Assembly: GCF_010692725.1 (NCBI RefSeq)
Contig: NZ_JAAFZB010000094.1
Coordinates: forward strand, 62,001 to 126,000
Reading direction: 5' to 3'
Length of the DNA: 64,000 nt
Origin: Flavihumibacter soli
GTDB lineage: Bacteria > Bacteroidota > Bacteroidia > Sphingobacteriales > Sphingobacteriaceae
Below the pieces are notes generated by a model. That model made no database searches. It had not been told where the DNA came from and saw only the letters and a list, made by a program, of their open reading frames with translations. Below, in pieces: positions 50,267-59,803 of this stretch (positions are counted from its first letter, which is position 1; every line of letters starts with the position of its first letter). A program made the translations under genes and the position numbers.

Positions 50267-51175
50267 ATGCTGAGTATCAGAAATATTGTAAAACAATACG
50301 CCACACATCGGGCTCTGGATGATGTAAGCATGGAAATTGAACACGGAAAGATTTTTGGCCTGCTTGGTCCTAACGGCGCAGGGAAAACCTCCCTGATCCG
50401 GATCATTAATCAGATCACAGCTCCTGACAATGGTCAGATCTTCATTAACGGCGAGAAGCTTAACCCTTCTCATATAACACAAATTGGCTACCTGCCGGAG
50501 GAAAGGGGACTTTACAAGAAGATGGAAATTGGAGAGCAAATGCTATACCTGGCAAGGTTGAAAGGCATGCATAAAGAGGAGGCGACCAGGAAGATCAAGT
50601 ACTGGTTTGAGAAGATGGAGATGCAGACCTGGTGGCATAAGAAAGTGGAGGATCTCAGTAAAGGAATGCAGCAAAAGGTGCAGTTCGTTGCGACGGTTGT
50701 ACATGAGCCGAAGCTTATTATCCTGGATGAGCCTTTCTCCGGATTTGATCCCGTGAATGCAGAATTAATAACAAAAGAGATCCTGGAACTAAATAAAAAG
50801 GGAGCAACGATTATTTTCTCTACACACCGCATGGAGTCGGTCGAGCAGCTGTGTGATAATATTGCCCTGATCCATAAATCTCACAAGATACTGGACGGTT
50901 CAGTTAAGCAGATCAAAAACTCATACAGGAACAACACCTATCAAATTGAATATACAGCTAACGGAACTGATTTCAAGATAAACGATGAGCTGTTCGAGCT
51001 GCTGAACCAGCAAAAACTTGGAGAGGGGCAACAGATAACTCTAAAACTAAAAGAGGGAAAGAGTTCGAATGATGTATTAGCCTATCTTATTCCCCAGGTA
51101 CACATAACCCAAATGACTGAGGTAATACCCAGCATCAACGAAATATTCATCCAGAAAGTGACAGCGTTAAACTAA
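50267..51175 (+). CDS. ABC transporter ATP-binding protein, NatA type
   Basis: A 302-aa ABC ATPase. Walker A GPNGAGKTSLIR (about 35-46), Q-loop YLPEERGLYKK, signature LSKGMQQKVQF and Walker B LIILDEPFSGFDP are present, and a C-terminal regulatory stretch follows (~225-302). It pairs with the ABC-2-type permease 5 bp downstream. The combination resembles NatAB Na+ exporters, but drug or polysaccharide export is possible. Confidence 0.92.
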   Translation: MLSIRNIVKQYATHRALDDVSMEIEHGKIFGLLGPNGAGKTSLIRIINQITAPDNGQIFINGEKLNPSHITQIGYLPEERGLYKKMEIGEQMLYLARLKGMHKEEATRKIKYWFEKMEMQTWWHKKVEDLSKGMQQKVQFVATVVHEPKLIILDEPFSGFDPVNAELITKEILELNKKGATIIFSTHRMESVEQLCDNIALIHKSHKILDGSVKQIKNSYRNNTYQIEYTANGTDFKINDELFELLNQQKLGEGQQITLKLKEGKSSNDVLAYLIPQVHITQMTEVIPSINEIFIQKVTALN

Positions 51176-51180
51176 CCGAC

Positions 51181-52500
51181 ATGAATAAAACCTTACTTAT
51201 CATAGAGCGTGAATATTTCAGCCGTGTAAAGAAAAAATCTTTTTTGCTGATGACCTTCCTGGTACCATTACTTTTTATCGGGATGTATGCGCTGGTCATT
51301 TTCATTTTTATTAAAGGAGACAATAACCTGAAGCAGATCAGGGTTCTGGACCAATCCGGAGTGTTTGAAAACAAGTTAGCCGATAAGAAAAATCTCGACT
51401 TTCAGTATATCAAAGGAAATTACGTTCAGGCCAAAAAAGATCTCCTGGAATCAAAAGCAGACTTCCTCCTGTACATCCCTTCTAATTATGAATCTGCTAA
51501 GAACATTGAGATCGTGTCTGAGAAGAAACCCGGCCTTAACGTCTTAGGAGATATTGAAGACCAGATGGAGAGTATTTTACAGGACAGGCGTTTGATACAG
51601 GCGGGTATTGATACTGCAGTGATCAACCAGGCTAAGCCAAAGCTGAGTATCAATGCCCGGCAGATCACAGAAGAAGGTGAAAAAGATGCAAGCGTTGGTG
51701 CTTCTTTCGTAGTTGGCTTTGTAGCTGCGTTCCTTATTTACATTTCGCTATTTATTTATGGGACACAGGTTATGCGTGGGGTAATTGAAGAAAAGACCAC
51801 AAGGATAATTGAGGTGATTGTATCCTCGGTAAAACCGTTTCAGTTAATGCTCGGTAAAATACTCGGTATTGGCATGGTTGGCCTGACGCAGTTTCTCCTA
51901 TGGATAGCGCTTTCAGCCGGTTTGGCTACGCTGGCGGGTACATTACTGATCAATACAGACGAGACCAAGGCAAAGGTAGAGCAACTGGGTAAGGAAAGAG
52001 CCGGCATGGCTACGGCAGCAGGAGACACTGATGCTGATATGCTTATGAATTTTACGAAAGCCGCTTCTACGGTAGATATTCCCTACATTATAGGAACGTT
52101 TTTATTCTATTTCCTGGGAGGTTACCTGATTTACAGTGCACTCTTTGCAGCCGTCGGCTCGGCGGTCGACAATGAAACAGAGACGCAGCAGTTTATGCTG
52201 CCTATCACACTGCCACTGATCTTCACTTTTATCATCGGGATGAATGTGATCGTTAATAACCCCGACAGCTCCTTATCTTTCTGGCTTTCCATGATCCCGT
52301 TCACCTCCCCGATCGCTATGATCATCCGTATTCCGTTTGGCGTTCCAGTATGGGAACTGGCCTTATCGATGTCCTTACTGATCGGCGGATTTATCTTCAC
52401 CACCTGGGTAGCCGCGCGTATCTACCGGGTTGGTATCCTGATGTATGGCAAGAAAACAAGTTATAAGGAACTGGCTAAATGGTTTCTATATAAAGAGTAA
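51181..52500 (+). CDS. ABC-2 type permease, NatB-like
   Basis: A 439-aa permease. One N-terminal helix (about 20-42) is followed by a long extracytoplasmic domain (~45-175), then five helices near 178-198, 224-260, 303-330, 340-360 and 395-415. The segment GVIEEKTTRIIEVIVSSVKPFQLMLGK is the classic ABC-2 coupling region (given here in parts: EEKTTRIIEVIVSSV). It forms the transporter with the ATPase just upstream, and a strong terminator follows. Confidence 0.92.
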   Translation: MNKTLLIIEREYFSRVKKKSFLLMTFLVPLLFIGMYALVIFIFIKGDNNLKQIRVLDQSGVFENKLADKKNLDFQYIKGNYVQAKKDLLESKADFLLYIPSNYESAKNIEIVSEKKPGLNVLGDIEDQMESILQDRRLIQAGIDTAVINQAKPKLSINARQITEEGEKDASVGASFVVGFVAAFLIYISLFIYGTQVMRGVIEEKTTRIIEVIVSSVKPFQLMLGKILGIGMVGLTQFLLWIALSAGLATLAGTLLINTDETKAKVEQLGKERAGMATAAGDTDADMLMNFTKAASTVDIPYIIGTFLFYFLGGYLIYSALFAAVGSAVDNETETQQFMLPITLPLIFTFIIGMNVIVNNPDSSLSFWLSMIPFTSPIAMIIRIPFGVPVWELALSMSLLIGGFIFTTWVAARIYRVGILMYGKKTSYKELAKWFLYKE

Positions 52501-52517
52501 GATAACTGACCTAAGCT

Positions 52518-52551
52518 AAAAGGAAACCTCAATGAGGTTTCCTTTTTTATT
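52518..52551 (+). terminator. Intrinsic terminator of the ABC operon
   Basis: AAAAGGAAACCTC (52518-52530) pairs with GAGGTTTCCTTTT (52534-52546), with T-rich sequence after. Arms are fully complementary. Confidence 0.93.
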
Positions 52552-52562
52552 TACATTACAGC

Positions 52563-53501
52563 ATGAAACGATTAGCCGTTGTAGACCTCGGAACTAACAC
52601 CTTTCACCTGTTGATAACTAATACGGACGAGCAGGCGATAGTACCGGGTAACGTCTGTAAGGAGACAATTGCTGTGAAACTAGGTCAGGGTGGCATTAAT
52701 CAGGGCATTATACAAGCTGATGCATATCAACGCGGGATAAAGGCCCTTACAAAGTTTTCAGAGCTTATAAATTTTCACCAGGCCACGGAAGTAAAAGCAA
52801 TGGCAACAGCAGCCATCCGCAGCGCTTCCAACGGGGAGCAGTTCATTTCAGAAGCCAGGGATAAAACGGGAATTGAAATAGATGTCATCGATGGTGAGAA
52901 GGAAGCGGAACTGATATATAAAGGAGTGCGGGAAGCTGCCCGGATCGGTGATGAGCCTTCGCTGATCATGGATATCGGCGGCGGCAGCGTAGAATTCATT
53001 ATCTGTAATGCATCAGGCATTCTGTGGAAGAGAAGCTACCCTGTCGGTGCGGCAAGGATGATGGACCGGTTTCATCATTCAGATCCTATATCAGTTCAGA
53101 ACCTCCGGGAATTCACAAGTCACCTAGATAAAACTTTGCCGGAGCTGAGAGATAAAAGCATGCTATACAGCCCGAGAATTCTGATCGGTTCTGCAGGAGC
53201 CTTTGAAACCTTCGAAGAACTTGAAAGCCGGCGATTTCATCCTGGGAAACCTATCGCAAGCGGTCCGGCAAGAGAGATCAATCTTCAGCATTTTGAGGAG
53301 ATTGCTACTATTCTGCGCAATTCAACTCACAGTCAGCGAGCTGACATGCCGGGACTTATTAGCCTGCGCGTTGATATGATAGTTGTTGCAACGATTCTCA
53401 CGGAATATATAATCCGGAATCTCAAAATAGAATCGATGCTGTTATCGGATTACTCACTAAAGGAGGGGATCTTGTTCGACCTGCTCTCCTCTCCTGCCTG
53501 A
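52563..53501 (+). CDS. ppx: Exopolyphosphatase / GppA phosphatase family protein
   Basis: A 312-aa Ppx/GppA protein of the short, two-domain form (actin-like ATPase fold). It begins VVDLGTNTFHLLI, has AMATAAIRSASNGEQF and the second phosphate motif IMDIGGGSVEFII. It hydrolyses polyphosphate or pppGpp. Its 3' end overlaps the convergent membrane-protein gene by 52 bp. Confidence 0.93.
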   Translation: MKRLAVVDLGTNTFHLLITNTDEQAIVPGNVCKETIAVKLGQGGINQGIIQADAYQRGIKALTKFSELINFHQATEVKAMATAAIRSASNGEQFISEARDKTGIEIDVIDGEKEAELIYKGVREAARIGDEPSLIMDIGGGSVEFIICNASGILWKRSYPVGAARMMDRFHHSDPISVQNLREFTSHLDKTLPELRDKSMLYSPRILIGSAGAFETFEELESRRFHPGKPIASGPAREINLQHFEEIATILRNSTHSQRADMPGLISLRVDMIVVATILTEYIIRNLKIESMLLSDYSLKEGILFDLLSSPA

Positions 53502-54175
53502 TCAAACACCGGGGAATGTTTAACGAGATACAGATTGTGAAGCATCATGAGTAAAAAACATATGCTATAAAGGAACTCACCAACTTCTTCTTCATTTCCC
53601 GTGGGTACGTCAATCATAAACAGGGTTGCTATCAGAAAGCCGCTGCCGAGAAAGGTTGGGGGTACGATTAACTGATTTCGGAATAACCAGTTTCCGTTGA
53701 GTTTGCCTTTCCTGATCAGCCAGGGTAATAATACGCCATACAGGAACAGCGCATACATGGCAATATGCTTTGTTTTAACCATGGCTAATCCCTGCAGTGT
53801 ATTATGCAGGTTGATTTCATTTTGATCACTGTACTTCGCAAAAACACCTTCCGTTTTCATATTGAAAAGCCGCTGTCCCCAGCTGATCTCCTCAAGCCCG
53901 GCGAGTAAATTGAACGCAAAGAACAGCCAGAAAAACCAGTGCCAATATCCGTAGCGCTTTTTGATGCTGTATCCAATTGCCAGGGATACAAACCCGGTAG
54001 CAATCAGCAGAACGAACGTTAGCCACTCAGCCACACCATCTTCCCTGACCAAAGCCTGGTATAAGGAGCGGTTAGTTATTAATAACAGAATAAATATGCC
54101 TGCTAAGACCAGGAACACTGAACGACTGATCTTTACCAGTAGCTTATTGTTATTTGCACCTTTCGTACTTTTCAT
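53450..54175 (-). CDS. Multi-pass membrane protein with an EEISWGQ motif
   Basis: A 241-aa protein with about six hydrophobic segments (near 20-38, 50-70, 78-95, 137-155, 172-192 and 200-220). The loop LLAGLEEISWGQRLFNM holds a charged EEISWGQR motif next to a membrane segment, which suggests a conserved functional site; function unknown. It overlaps ppx tail-to-tail and is followed on the same strand by no gene. Start at the ATG 54175. Confidence 0.72.
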   Translation of the reverse strand: MKSTKGANNNKLLVKISRSVFLVLAGIFILLLITNRSLYQALVREDGVAEWLTFVLLIATGFVSLAIGYSIKKRYGYWHWFFWLFFAFNLLAGLEEISWGQRLFNMKTEGVFAKYSDQNEINLHNTLQGLAMVKTKHIAMYALFLYGVLLPWLIRKGKLNGNWLFRNQLIVPPTFLGSGFLIATLFMIDVPTGNEEEVGEFLYSICFLLMMLHNLYLVKHSPVFDQAGEESRSNKIPSFSE

Positions 54176-54217
54176 TTAATTTTTAACAGTTTATTGGAAT
54201 CTGCCACCAGGGTTATA

Positions 54218-54790
54218 TTAAACAAGCTTAGACAATTCTTCGTACAGGCGGTGAGTCGGGAGTCCTACAACATTCGTATAAGATCCGTTAATCCTTTCGA
54301 TAGCTATCAGTCCGATCCATTCCTGGATTCCGTAAGCTCCTGCTTTATCCATCGGCTGGCCGGCAGAAATATAGTGTCGTATTTGTTCCGGTGTAAGGGC
54401 CTTGAAGTACACTTCGGACGTTTCGTAGAAACTATGCACCTGGTTATCTTTTAGTAAGCTGACAGCAGTGATCACTTCGTGCATCTTTCCTGATAATGTG
54501 GTCAGAATTTCGAAAGCATGGTCTTCATTTTCCGGCTTTCCCAGAATCTGGCCATTGATCACTACGATGGTATCGGCTGTGATCACTATCTCGTTGCTTA
54601 TAGTCTCATCAAAGGCGTGTACCTTCTTCTCGGCAATGTAAATGGCGATTTCTGTGGGAGTTAAGCCTTCCGGATAACTCTCATCAACTTCCTTTAATAC
54701 CACACGAAAATCGATTCCGAGAAGCTTCATCAATTCCTGGCGCCTGGGAGACTTAGAAGCCAATATTACGGGAGGAAATGTCCGGATCAT
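54218..54790 (-). CDS. Maf-family nucleotide pyrophosphatase
   Basis: A 190-aa Maf protein that hydrolyses non-canonical or pyrimidine nucleoside triphosphates. Motifs: LASKSPRRQELMKLLG (substrate loop), ITADTIVVINGQILGKP and the KAGAYGIQEWIG segment. The frame runs on upstream to 54853, overlapping the KdsC-like gene, but the ATG at 54790 is where the family begins (RTFPPVILASKSPRR). The KdsC-like gene lies 19 bp upstream. Confidence 0.93.
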   Translation of the reverse strand: MIRTFPPVILASKSPRRQELMKLLGIDFRVVLKEVDESYPEGLTPTEIAIYIAEKKVHAFDETISNEIVITADTIVVINGQILGKPENEDHAFEILTTLSGKMHEVITAVSLLKDNQVHSFYETSEVYFKALTPEQIRHYISAGQPMDKAGAYGIQEWIGLIAIERINGSYTNVVGLPTHRLYEELSKLV

Positions 54791-54809
54791 AGTAAAGAAT
54801 TGAGAAGGA

Positions 54810-55343
54810 CTAATTTTGAAAACTTCCGTCCTTCGCTGAAGGACTCGGGTCATTCCACTGGTTCTGGATCTTCAGCACCTTTTCAATAACATCTCTTACA
54901 CAGCCTTTCCCCCCCGCTTTTGGTGAGACATAAACGGAAACAGCTTTAATCTCTTCGACAGCATCCGCAGGGCAAACAGGCAAGCCGGCTAATTGCATCA
55001 CCTGCAGGTCAGGGACATCATCGCCCATATACAAAACATTCTCTGCGCTCAGTTGGTGATCGGTCATAAACTGGCTATAGATTCCGATCTTAGAATCGAC
55101 TTCCATGAAAATATCAGAGATGCCCAGGCCCTGCAGCCTCAGCCTCACCCCGGCAGATCTTCCGCCGGTGATCACCGCGATCTTATAGCCTCGCTTAACC
55201 GCGAGCTGCAATGCATAACCATCCTTGATATTGAACTGACGTAGCTGCTCGCCAGTCTCTGTAACGTGAACTATGCCGTCAGTAAGAACGCCATCAACAT
55301 CGAATATAAACGCTTTTATTTGCCTGATCTTTTCGAGGAACAC
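54810..55343 (-). CDS. HAD phosphatase, KdsC-like (KDO 8-phosphate phosphatase)
   Basis: A 177-aa HAD of the C0 (cap-less) KdsC type: FIFDVDGVLTDGIV with Asp nucleophile and acid, AVITGGRSAGVRLRLQGLG, and YMGDDVPDLQVM plus GKGCVRDVIEKVL. It dephosphorylates KDO-8-P for the lipopolysaccharide core. The start is GTG at 55343, since the fold begins at once (FLEKIRQIKAFIFDVDG). It lies 19 bp before maf. Confidence 0.9.
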   Translation of the reverse strand: MFLEKIRQIKAFIFDVDGVLTDGIVHVTETGEQLRQFNIKDGYALQLAVKRGYKIAVITGGRSAGVRLRLQGLGISDIFMEVDSKIGIYSQFMTDHQLSAENVLYMGDDVPDLQVMQLAGLPVCPADAVEEIKAVSVYVSPKAGGKGCVRDVIEKVLKIQNQWNDPSPSAKDGSFQN

Positions 55344-55433
55344 GGACTAGAATTGAGCTTTGAAAATGTGAAGATTACAAGATAAGATTTAGGTCGAATA
55401 TTGCAAACAGATCAATTATTCGTCTTATCAACA

Positions 55434-55676
55434 TTATTGATTATCACGCCATTCATAGACCCATGCAGACTGGATCTGTTCCAAATGTCCTTCATTACAT
55501 TCTTCACGCGTACCCTTAAAGTTAGGCAGGCTCAGAACCCAGTCCATCAGCTCGGTAAACCGGATCCGGTATATCTGAGATTCTCCAAAAGCGTCTCCGA
55601 ATTTTTCGTAAAGACCCATAGCGATATCTTCGTGATCATTCCAGTGAATGGGCAATTCAAATGTATGTTGACTCAT
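55434..55676 (-). CDS. iscX: Fe-S assembly protein IscX
   Basis: An 80-aa acidic protein of the IscX family: IHWNDHEDIAMGLYEKFGDAF, YRIRFTELMDWVLSLPNF and CNEGHLEQIQSAWVYEW align with E. coli IscX throughout. It binds IscS and iron and moderates cluster synthesis. It lies 21 bp after the 2Fe-2S ferredoxin gene, in part of the ISC set; hscB is 33 kb away. Confidence 0.9.
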   Translation of the reverse strand: MSQHTFELPIHWNDHEDIAMGLYEKFGDAFGESQIYRIRFTELMDWVLSLPNFKGTREECNEGHLEQIQSAWVYEWRDNQ

Positions 55677-55697
55677 AATTTTTTATTCAAGATATGA

Positions 55698-56030
55698 TTA
55701 ATGTCCTAAGAACTGGTTTTGATCTGGTAAGGTGACCACGATATCGCCGTCTAGAACGACACACTGACATCCAAGACGGGAACTGATCCGCGGATCAACA
55801 GCACGGTCGATAAAATCCTCTTCCTTATCTGATATTTCCTGGAGGTTGTCCATTCCATCGTTCACGTAAACATGGCAGGTGCTGCATCCGCATACGCCCC
55901 CACAGTTGTGCTGCAGGTCAATCCCATTATCCAGACAAACGTCGAGCACGGACTCCCCTTGCATTATTGGTAATTCAATACTTTCTTTCCCGGATTCCTC
56001 GAAATTGATTTTGATCTTATACATGCTCAT
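55698..56030 (-). CDS. fdx: 2Fe-2S ferredoxin (adrenodoxin/ISC type)
   Basis: A 110-aa plant/adrenodoxin-type ferredoxin. Cluster cysteines lie in NCGGVCGCSTCHVYV (three) and the fourth in RLGCQCVV, the usual CX5CX2C...C spacing. It donates electrons for ISC cluster assembly. It is in an operon with iscX. Confidence 0.93.
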   Translation of the reverse strand: MSMYKIKINFEESGKESIELPIMQGESVLDVCLDNGIDLQHNCGGVCGCSTCHVYVNDGMDNLQEISDKEEDFIDRAVDPRISSRLGCQCVVLDGDIVVTLPDQNQFLGH

Positions 56031-56069
56031 TGTGCGGCAAAACTAACAATTTTAACCTGCCTGTCAGGA

Positions 56070-56834
56070 TTACTTTTGATAATTGATGATGCTTTGACTC
56101 AATTTCTCATAAAGCTCACCAAGGGCAGGGTCATCAGCCAGTAATTGAAGGTGCTTGTCCATCGTACTTTTGTCGTTCCGAACGGCCGGGCCTGTCTGAA
56201 CGGTAGCAGGATCAGCACCTTGAACCTTCAAAGCTGTTTCAGCGATCAGTGGACGCAGCAGATCGAAATCAAGGCCCTGGTCAGCTAACAGTTTATCTGC
56301 CAGGACATACATATGATTAGTAAAATTACAGGCGAAGACCGCGGCAGCATGAACGGTTCTTCGTTGAACTGAATTCATATCCAGAACCTTTTCAGACACT
56401 CTTGATGCAAGCGAATGCAGGGTGTTGGTAACCTCCGTCGAATTGCCTTCAACCGCGATAGGTACTTTCCTCAGATCAACGGCTTTCGATTTAGAGAATG
56501 TCTGGATAGGGTAAAATACACCGGTTCTTTCAGAAATGCCATCAAGAATATCCAGCCCTGTTGATCCGGAAGTGTGTATTAGAAGCCCACCCGAGATTTT
56601 AAGCTGTTCGGCAACCGTCCTGATCGCATCATCATTAACTGCTAATATATAAAGGGCCGCAGAAGAAGATATTTCGGAAAGTTCCTTAACAGCCCTGGCG
56701 CCCACAGCATCGCCCAGTTCAGTTGCCTTGTCGTACTGGCGACTCCAAACTTGCGTGATATTCTGTCCGGCCATTTTCAGTGCCTTACCCAAATGAGTGG
56801 CAATATTACCACTCCCCAGAAGAATAATTTCCAT
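56070..56834 (-). CDS. Rossmann-like + DUF2520 protein
   Basis: A 254-aa protein with an N-terminal Rossmann-like domain (IILLGSGNIATHLGKALKMAG, LYILAVNDDAIRTVA) and a C-terminal helical DUF2520 domain (HAAAVFACNFTNHMYVLADKLL, DLLRPLIAETALKV). It resembles pyrroline-5-carboxylate reductase and 6-phosphogluconate dehydrogenase-like proteins. Reaction unknown. It lies 39 bp upstream of the ferredoxin gene on the same strand. Confidence 0.88.
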   Translation of the reverse strand: MEIILLGSGNIATHLGKALKMAGQNITQVWSRQYDKATELGDAVGARAVKELSEISSSAALYILAVNDDAIRTVAEQLKISGGLLIHTSGSTGLDILDGISERTGVFYPIQTFSKSKAVDLRKVPIAVEGNSTEVTNTLHSLASRVSEKVLDMNSVQRRTVHAAAVFACNFTNHMYVLADKLLADQGLDFDLLRPLIAETALKVQGADPATVQTGPAVRNDKSTMDKHLQLLADDPALGELYEKLSQSIINYQK

Positions 56835-56909
56835 TAGATAAATATGTAAGATGAAGCTCTTTTTTTAACGAGCTTTTTAATAACGCCGGCATAGGCACCG
56901 GCTTATATA

Positions 56910-59381
56910 TCAACTTGTTTTTATTTCCTTATTTCTGCGGAATATGGAAAGTAAAAATCCTATCACCATAATGATCGTTCCTCCCCAGAACAGATTGATA
57001 AAAGGGAATTCAATAGCCTTTAAAACAATCCAGTCCTTCTCTGCTTTAGGCTTCTGGTAAACCATCAGTTCAAGCTTATCTTTATCGGGATAAATATTTG
57101 TGAAACGAACTTTCAGGCCTGCTTCTTCCACATTCTTTCCGAAATCGTATGGAGTACCACTTTTCAGAAGATATATTGGCTCTGCCGTAAATTTCTTGTC
57201 ACCTTCGTTAACTTCCAGAGTCATTCCTAAAGCAATATCACCACTGGCAACCGGAATATTTTGGATCTGTGCACTGCGGTTCAGTGATTTTACAACAATA
57301 AAGCCCTGGCGGTAACGAATCGTGTCGCCAACGTTCACTTCATGTGTTAACGGCTTTTCGTAATTCTCCTCATCCGAATGACCTTCATGAGGCGTGTGGG
57401 TCTCTTCTTTCAAAGGAACACTGCTCACATGTGTATAGATGTCATTGAATAAATAGTGACGGGTATCTGGCGAAGCGATGATCTGTTTCATCTTTGCATT
57501 CTGCTGGGCATTCGGGAAAAGATCAAAGTTCTCTTTCACCTTACCTGTCTTTTCATCGATCACCTTATAATTAACCCTGTAATAGGTATTGGGTCCTTCA
57601 GTTGAATCTCCCTTATAAGTAACCATATAGCGGTTCATCTTAACCGGCTCGTCCTTATATAAAATAATATTTTCCTTCGGGTCATTACTTTTTGCAAACT
57701 CATCGCCAAAGCCTATTCCGGTGGTATTAACAGATACTGTCTTTTGAGTGGCGGCAGCGACCAGCGCTCCGACGAGCAGCAAAGCAAAGCCAATATGAGC
57801 TACGGCCGATCCTGCCAGCTTCCATTTGCCTTTAAGAGCGTCACCAAGTATCCGGCCGTTAGCCAGGATAGAGAACACGGCTGCATAAGTTAAGACCATA
57901 TACATCGCGTTGGTATAAACTCCTGTGATATAAACGACTGCAGCAGTAATGAAGATGGCAGCAACCAGTGAAACCGAAAGACTGATAAAGAACTTGCGTG
58001 AATCCGTCTTTTTATATTTCAAAAACTGCGAAAACGCTGAAATGATAGCAATTATCACAAAAAACGGCACCTGCCATTTATTATAATGCTCAATAACATT
58101 CGGCGGCGGTGCTATCTTTGTACCAAAGATAGCATTGAACACAGGAACAGAGGTAGTTGCGAGAATCTGTACACAGGCGATGGTTAATACCAATGAACCA
58201 ATAAACAGCCAGAACTCACGAGAATACGTTTCCTCATCCTTCTTTGTGATCGGCATTTCTTTCCAACGGCTTACCATCATAAAAACACCAAGTGCCACAA
58301 AGGTCAGGGTGTAAAGAATCAGGTGCCAGAACATACCGAGGTCCGTAAATGCGTGAACTGATGTTTCGCCGAGAATACCGCTCCGTGTTAGAAAAGATGC
58401 GTAGAGTACGAGTATAAAGCTGATAAATACCAGGAAAGTTGCTGTAAAATAAGAGTGCCCTGAATTTTTGTAGGCAATCAGAACGTGTACACCGGCAATC
58501 AATGTCAGCCATGGGATCACGGAAGCGTTCTCCACAGGATCCCATGCCCAGAAACCTCCAAAATTAAGAGCTTCATACGCCCAGAACGATCCCATAATGA
58601 TTCCGGTTCCAAGTACCATAACAGCATATAACGCCCACGGTAAAGCTGGCTTAATCCACTCGGTATATCTTCTTTCCCATAAACCTCCAATTGCGTAGGC
58701 AAATGGAATGATCATGGAAGCAAAGCCCATAAACAAGGTAGGCGGATGTATAACCATCCAATAGTTTTGAAGCAATGGATTCAGGCCGTTACCGTCTGCG
58801 ACCAGGCTCAGGTAGTCCGGCCGGGCAAATATCGGGGCCTCTATGGCATTTCTTAACAGTATAAATGGCGAGCTGCCTACGCGAGTCCCAAATACCTCGA
58901 CGCCGAGAAGCATAGAAGCTAAGAACGTTTGGGATAACATTAATGTCGTCATCACCGAGTTTTCCCAGGACTTTCCTCTTTTTAAAATAACAAATCCCAA
59001 CACACCCTGCCAAAAGGTCCATAGCCAGAAACTTCCTTCCTGGCCCTCCCAGAAACTGGATATGATGTAATAGACAGGAAGCGTTTTCGAAGAATGCGCC
59101 CAGGCATAATGATATTCGAAAAGATGGTTATAGATAATATAGAAAAGGCAGGAGCCAATACCTACAATAGCCACCAGGTTTAACATATAGGCTATCCGGC
59201 CAATTCGCTTCCATGAGGCTGAAAGAGTTGCAAATTCTCCGGAAAGCGGACTTTTAAGATTATTTACAGTCGCGAAGTAATAACTTAGAGTAGCAAGAAG
59301 AGCAGAACTGAATGATAGTATTATAAAAAATTGACCTAACCTGCCCGGAAGAAGGTGTTCGCCTACAAATTGTATATCCAT
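56910..59381 (-). CDS. ccmF: Cytochrome c maturation heme lyase CcmF
   Basis: An 823-aa polytopic protein with about 14 hydrophobic segments. The WWD heme-handling motif is NFGGFWAWDPVENASVIPWL, and the heme-ligand histidines are expected in the VHVLIAY and IHPPTLFMGFA regions. A large periplasmic domain near 540-790 precedes the last helix. Residue count exceeds E. coli CcmF (~650). It takes heme from CcmE and attaches it to apocytochrome c. It lies 8 bp after ccmE. Confidence 0.93.
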   Translation of the reverse strand: MDIQFVGEHLLPGRLGQFFIILSFSSALLATLSYYFATVNNLKSPLSGEFATLSASWKRIGRIAYMLNLVAIVGIGSCLFYIIYNHLFEYHYAWAHSSKTLPVYYIISSFWEGQEGSFWLWTFWQGVLGFVILKRGKSWENSVMTTLMLSQTFLASMLLGVEVFGTRVGSSPFILLRNAIEAPIFARPDYLSLVADGNGLNPLLQNYWMVIHPPTLFMGFASMIIPFAYAIGGLWERRYTEWIKPALPWALYAVMVLGTGIIMGSFWAYEALNFGGFWAWDPVENASVIPWLTLIAGVHVLIAYKNSGHSYFTATFLVFISFILVLYASFLTRSGILGETSVHAFTDLGMFWHLILYTLTFVALGVFMMVSRWKEMPITKKDEETYSREFWLFIGSLVLTIACVQILATTSVPVFNAIFGTKIAPPPNVIEHYNKWQVPFFVIIAIISAFSQFLKYKKTDSRKFFISLSVSLVAAIFITAAVVYITGVYTNAMYMVLTYAAVFSILANGRILGDALKGKWKLAGSAVAHIGFALLLVGALVAAATQKTVSVNTTGIGFGDEFAKSNDPKENIILYKDEPVKMNRYMVTYKGDSTEGPNTYYRVNYKVIDEKTGKVKENFDLFPNAQQNAKMKQIIASPDTRHYLFNDIYTHVSSVPLKEETHTPHEGHSDEENYEKPLTHEVNVGDTIRYRQGFIVVKSLNRSAQIQNIPVASGDIALGMTLEVNEGDKKFTAEPIYLLKSGTPYDFGKNVEEAGLKVRFTNIYPDKDKLELMVYQKPKAEKDWIVLKAIEFPFINLFWGGTIIMVIGFLLSIFRRNKEIKTS

Positions 59382-59389
59382 GAAAAAAA

Positions 59390-59803
59390 TTAGCTTGTTT
59401 GAACTGGCGCTGCACTGACCTCTTTAACCTCTATCTGATCTTTAGTGTATTTAGAAGGGCATTTCATTAATATTTTGGAAGCATGAAACTCGTTACCGAC
59501 CATCTTACCGGTAAGCACGATTTGTTCAGATCGTTCGAAATCCTGCGGTTTTGAGCCATTAAATACCACTTTGCATTCCAATCCCTTATTGTCCTTCATG
59601 TAAAAAGCAAAGTAATTTGCATCCTGCTGAGGATTATAAACAAGTTCTTTTTTCTTGTTTAGTTGCCCAACCACATGTAATTCGGTATCTGTAGTTTTAG
59701 CATCAGTGAAAGTACCGTAGGTGCTCGAATCAGCATATGTACTGATAATTACACAGATGGCTATAGCGATAATAATGATTCCAACTATAGAACTTTTCTT
59801 CAT
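59390..59803 (-). CDS. ccmE: Heme chaperone CcmE, cysteine (CxxxY) variant
   Basis: A 137-aa CcmE with an N-terminal anchor (about 6-22) and the OB-fold domain (LHVVGQLNKKKELVYNPQ, IVLTGKMVGNEFHASKIL). In the usual protein the heme is bound by His in HxxxY. Here the motif is Cys115-Pro-Ser-Lys-Tyr119, the variant known from archaea and Desulfovibrio. It carries heme to CcmF and lies directly upstream of that gene. The sequence after the motif is short. Confidence 0.9.
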   Translation of the reverse strand: MKKSSIVGIIIIAIAICVIISTYADSSTYGTFTDAKTTDTELHVVGQLNKKKELVYNPQQDANYFAFYMKDNKGLECKVVFNGSKPQDFERSEQIVLTGKMVGNEFHASKILMKCPSKYTKDQIEVKEVSAAPVQTS

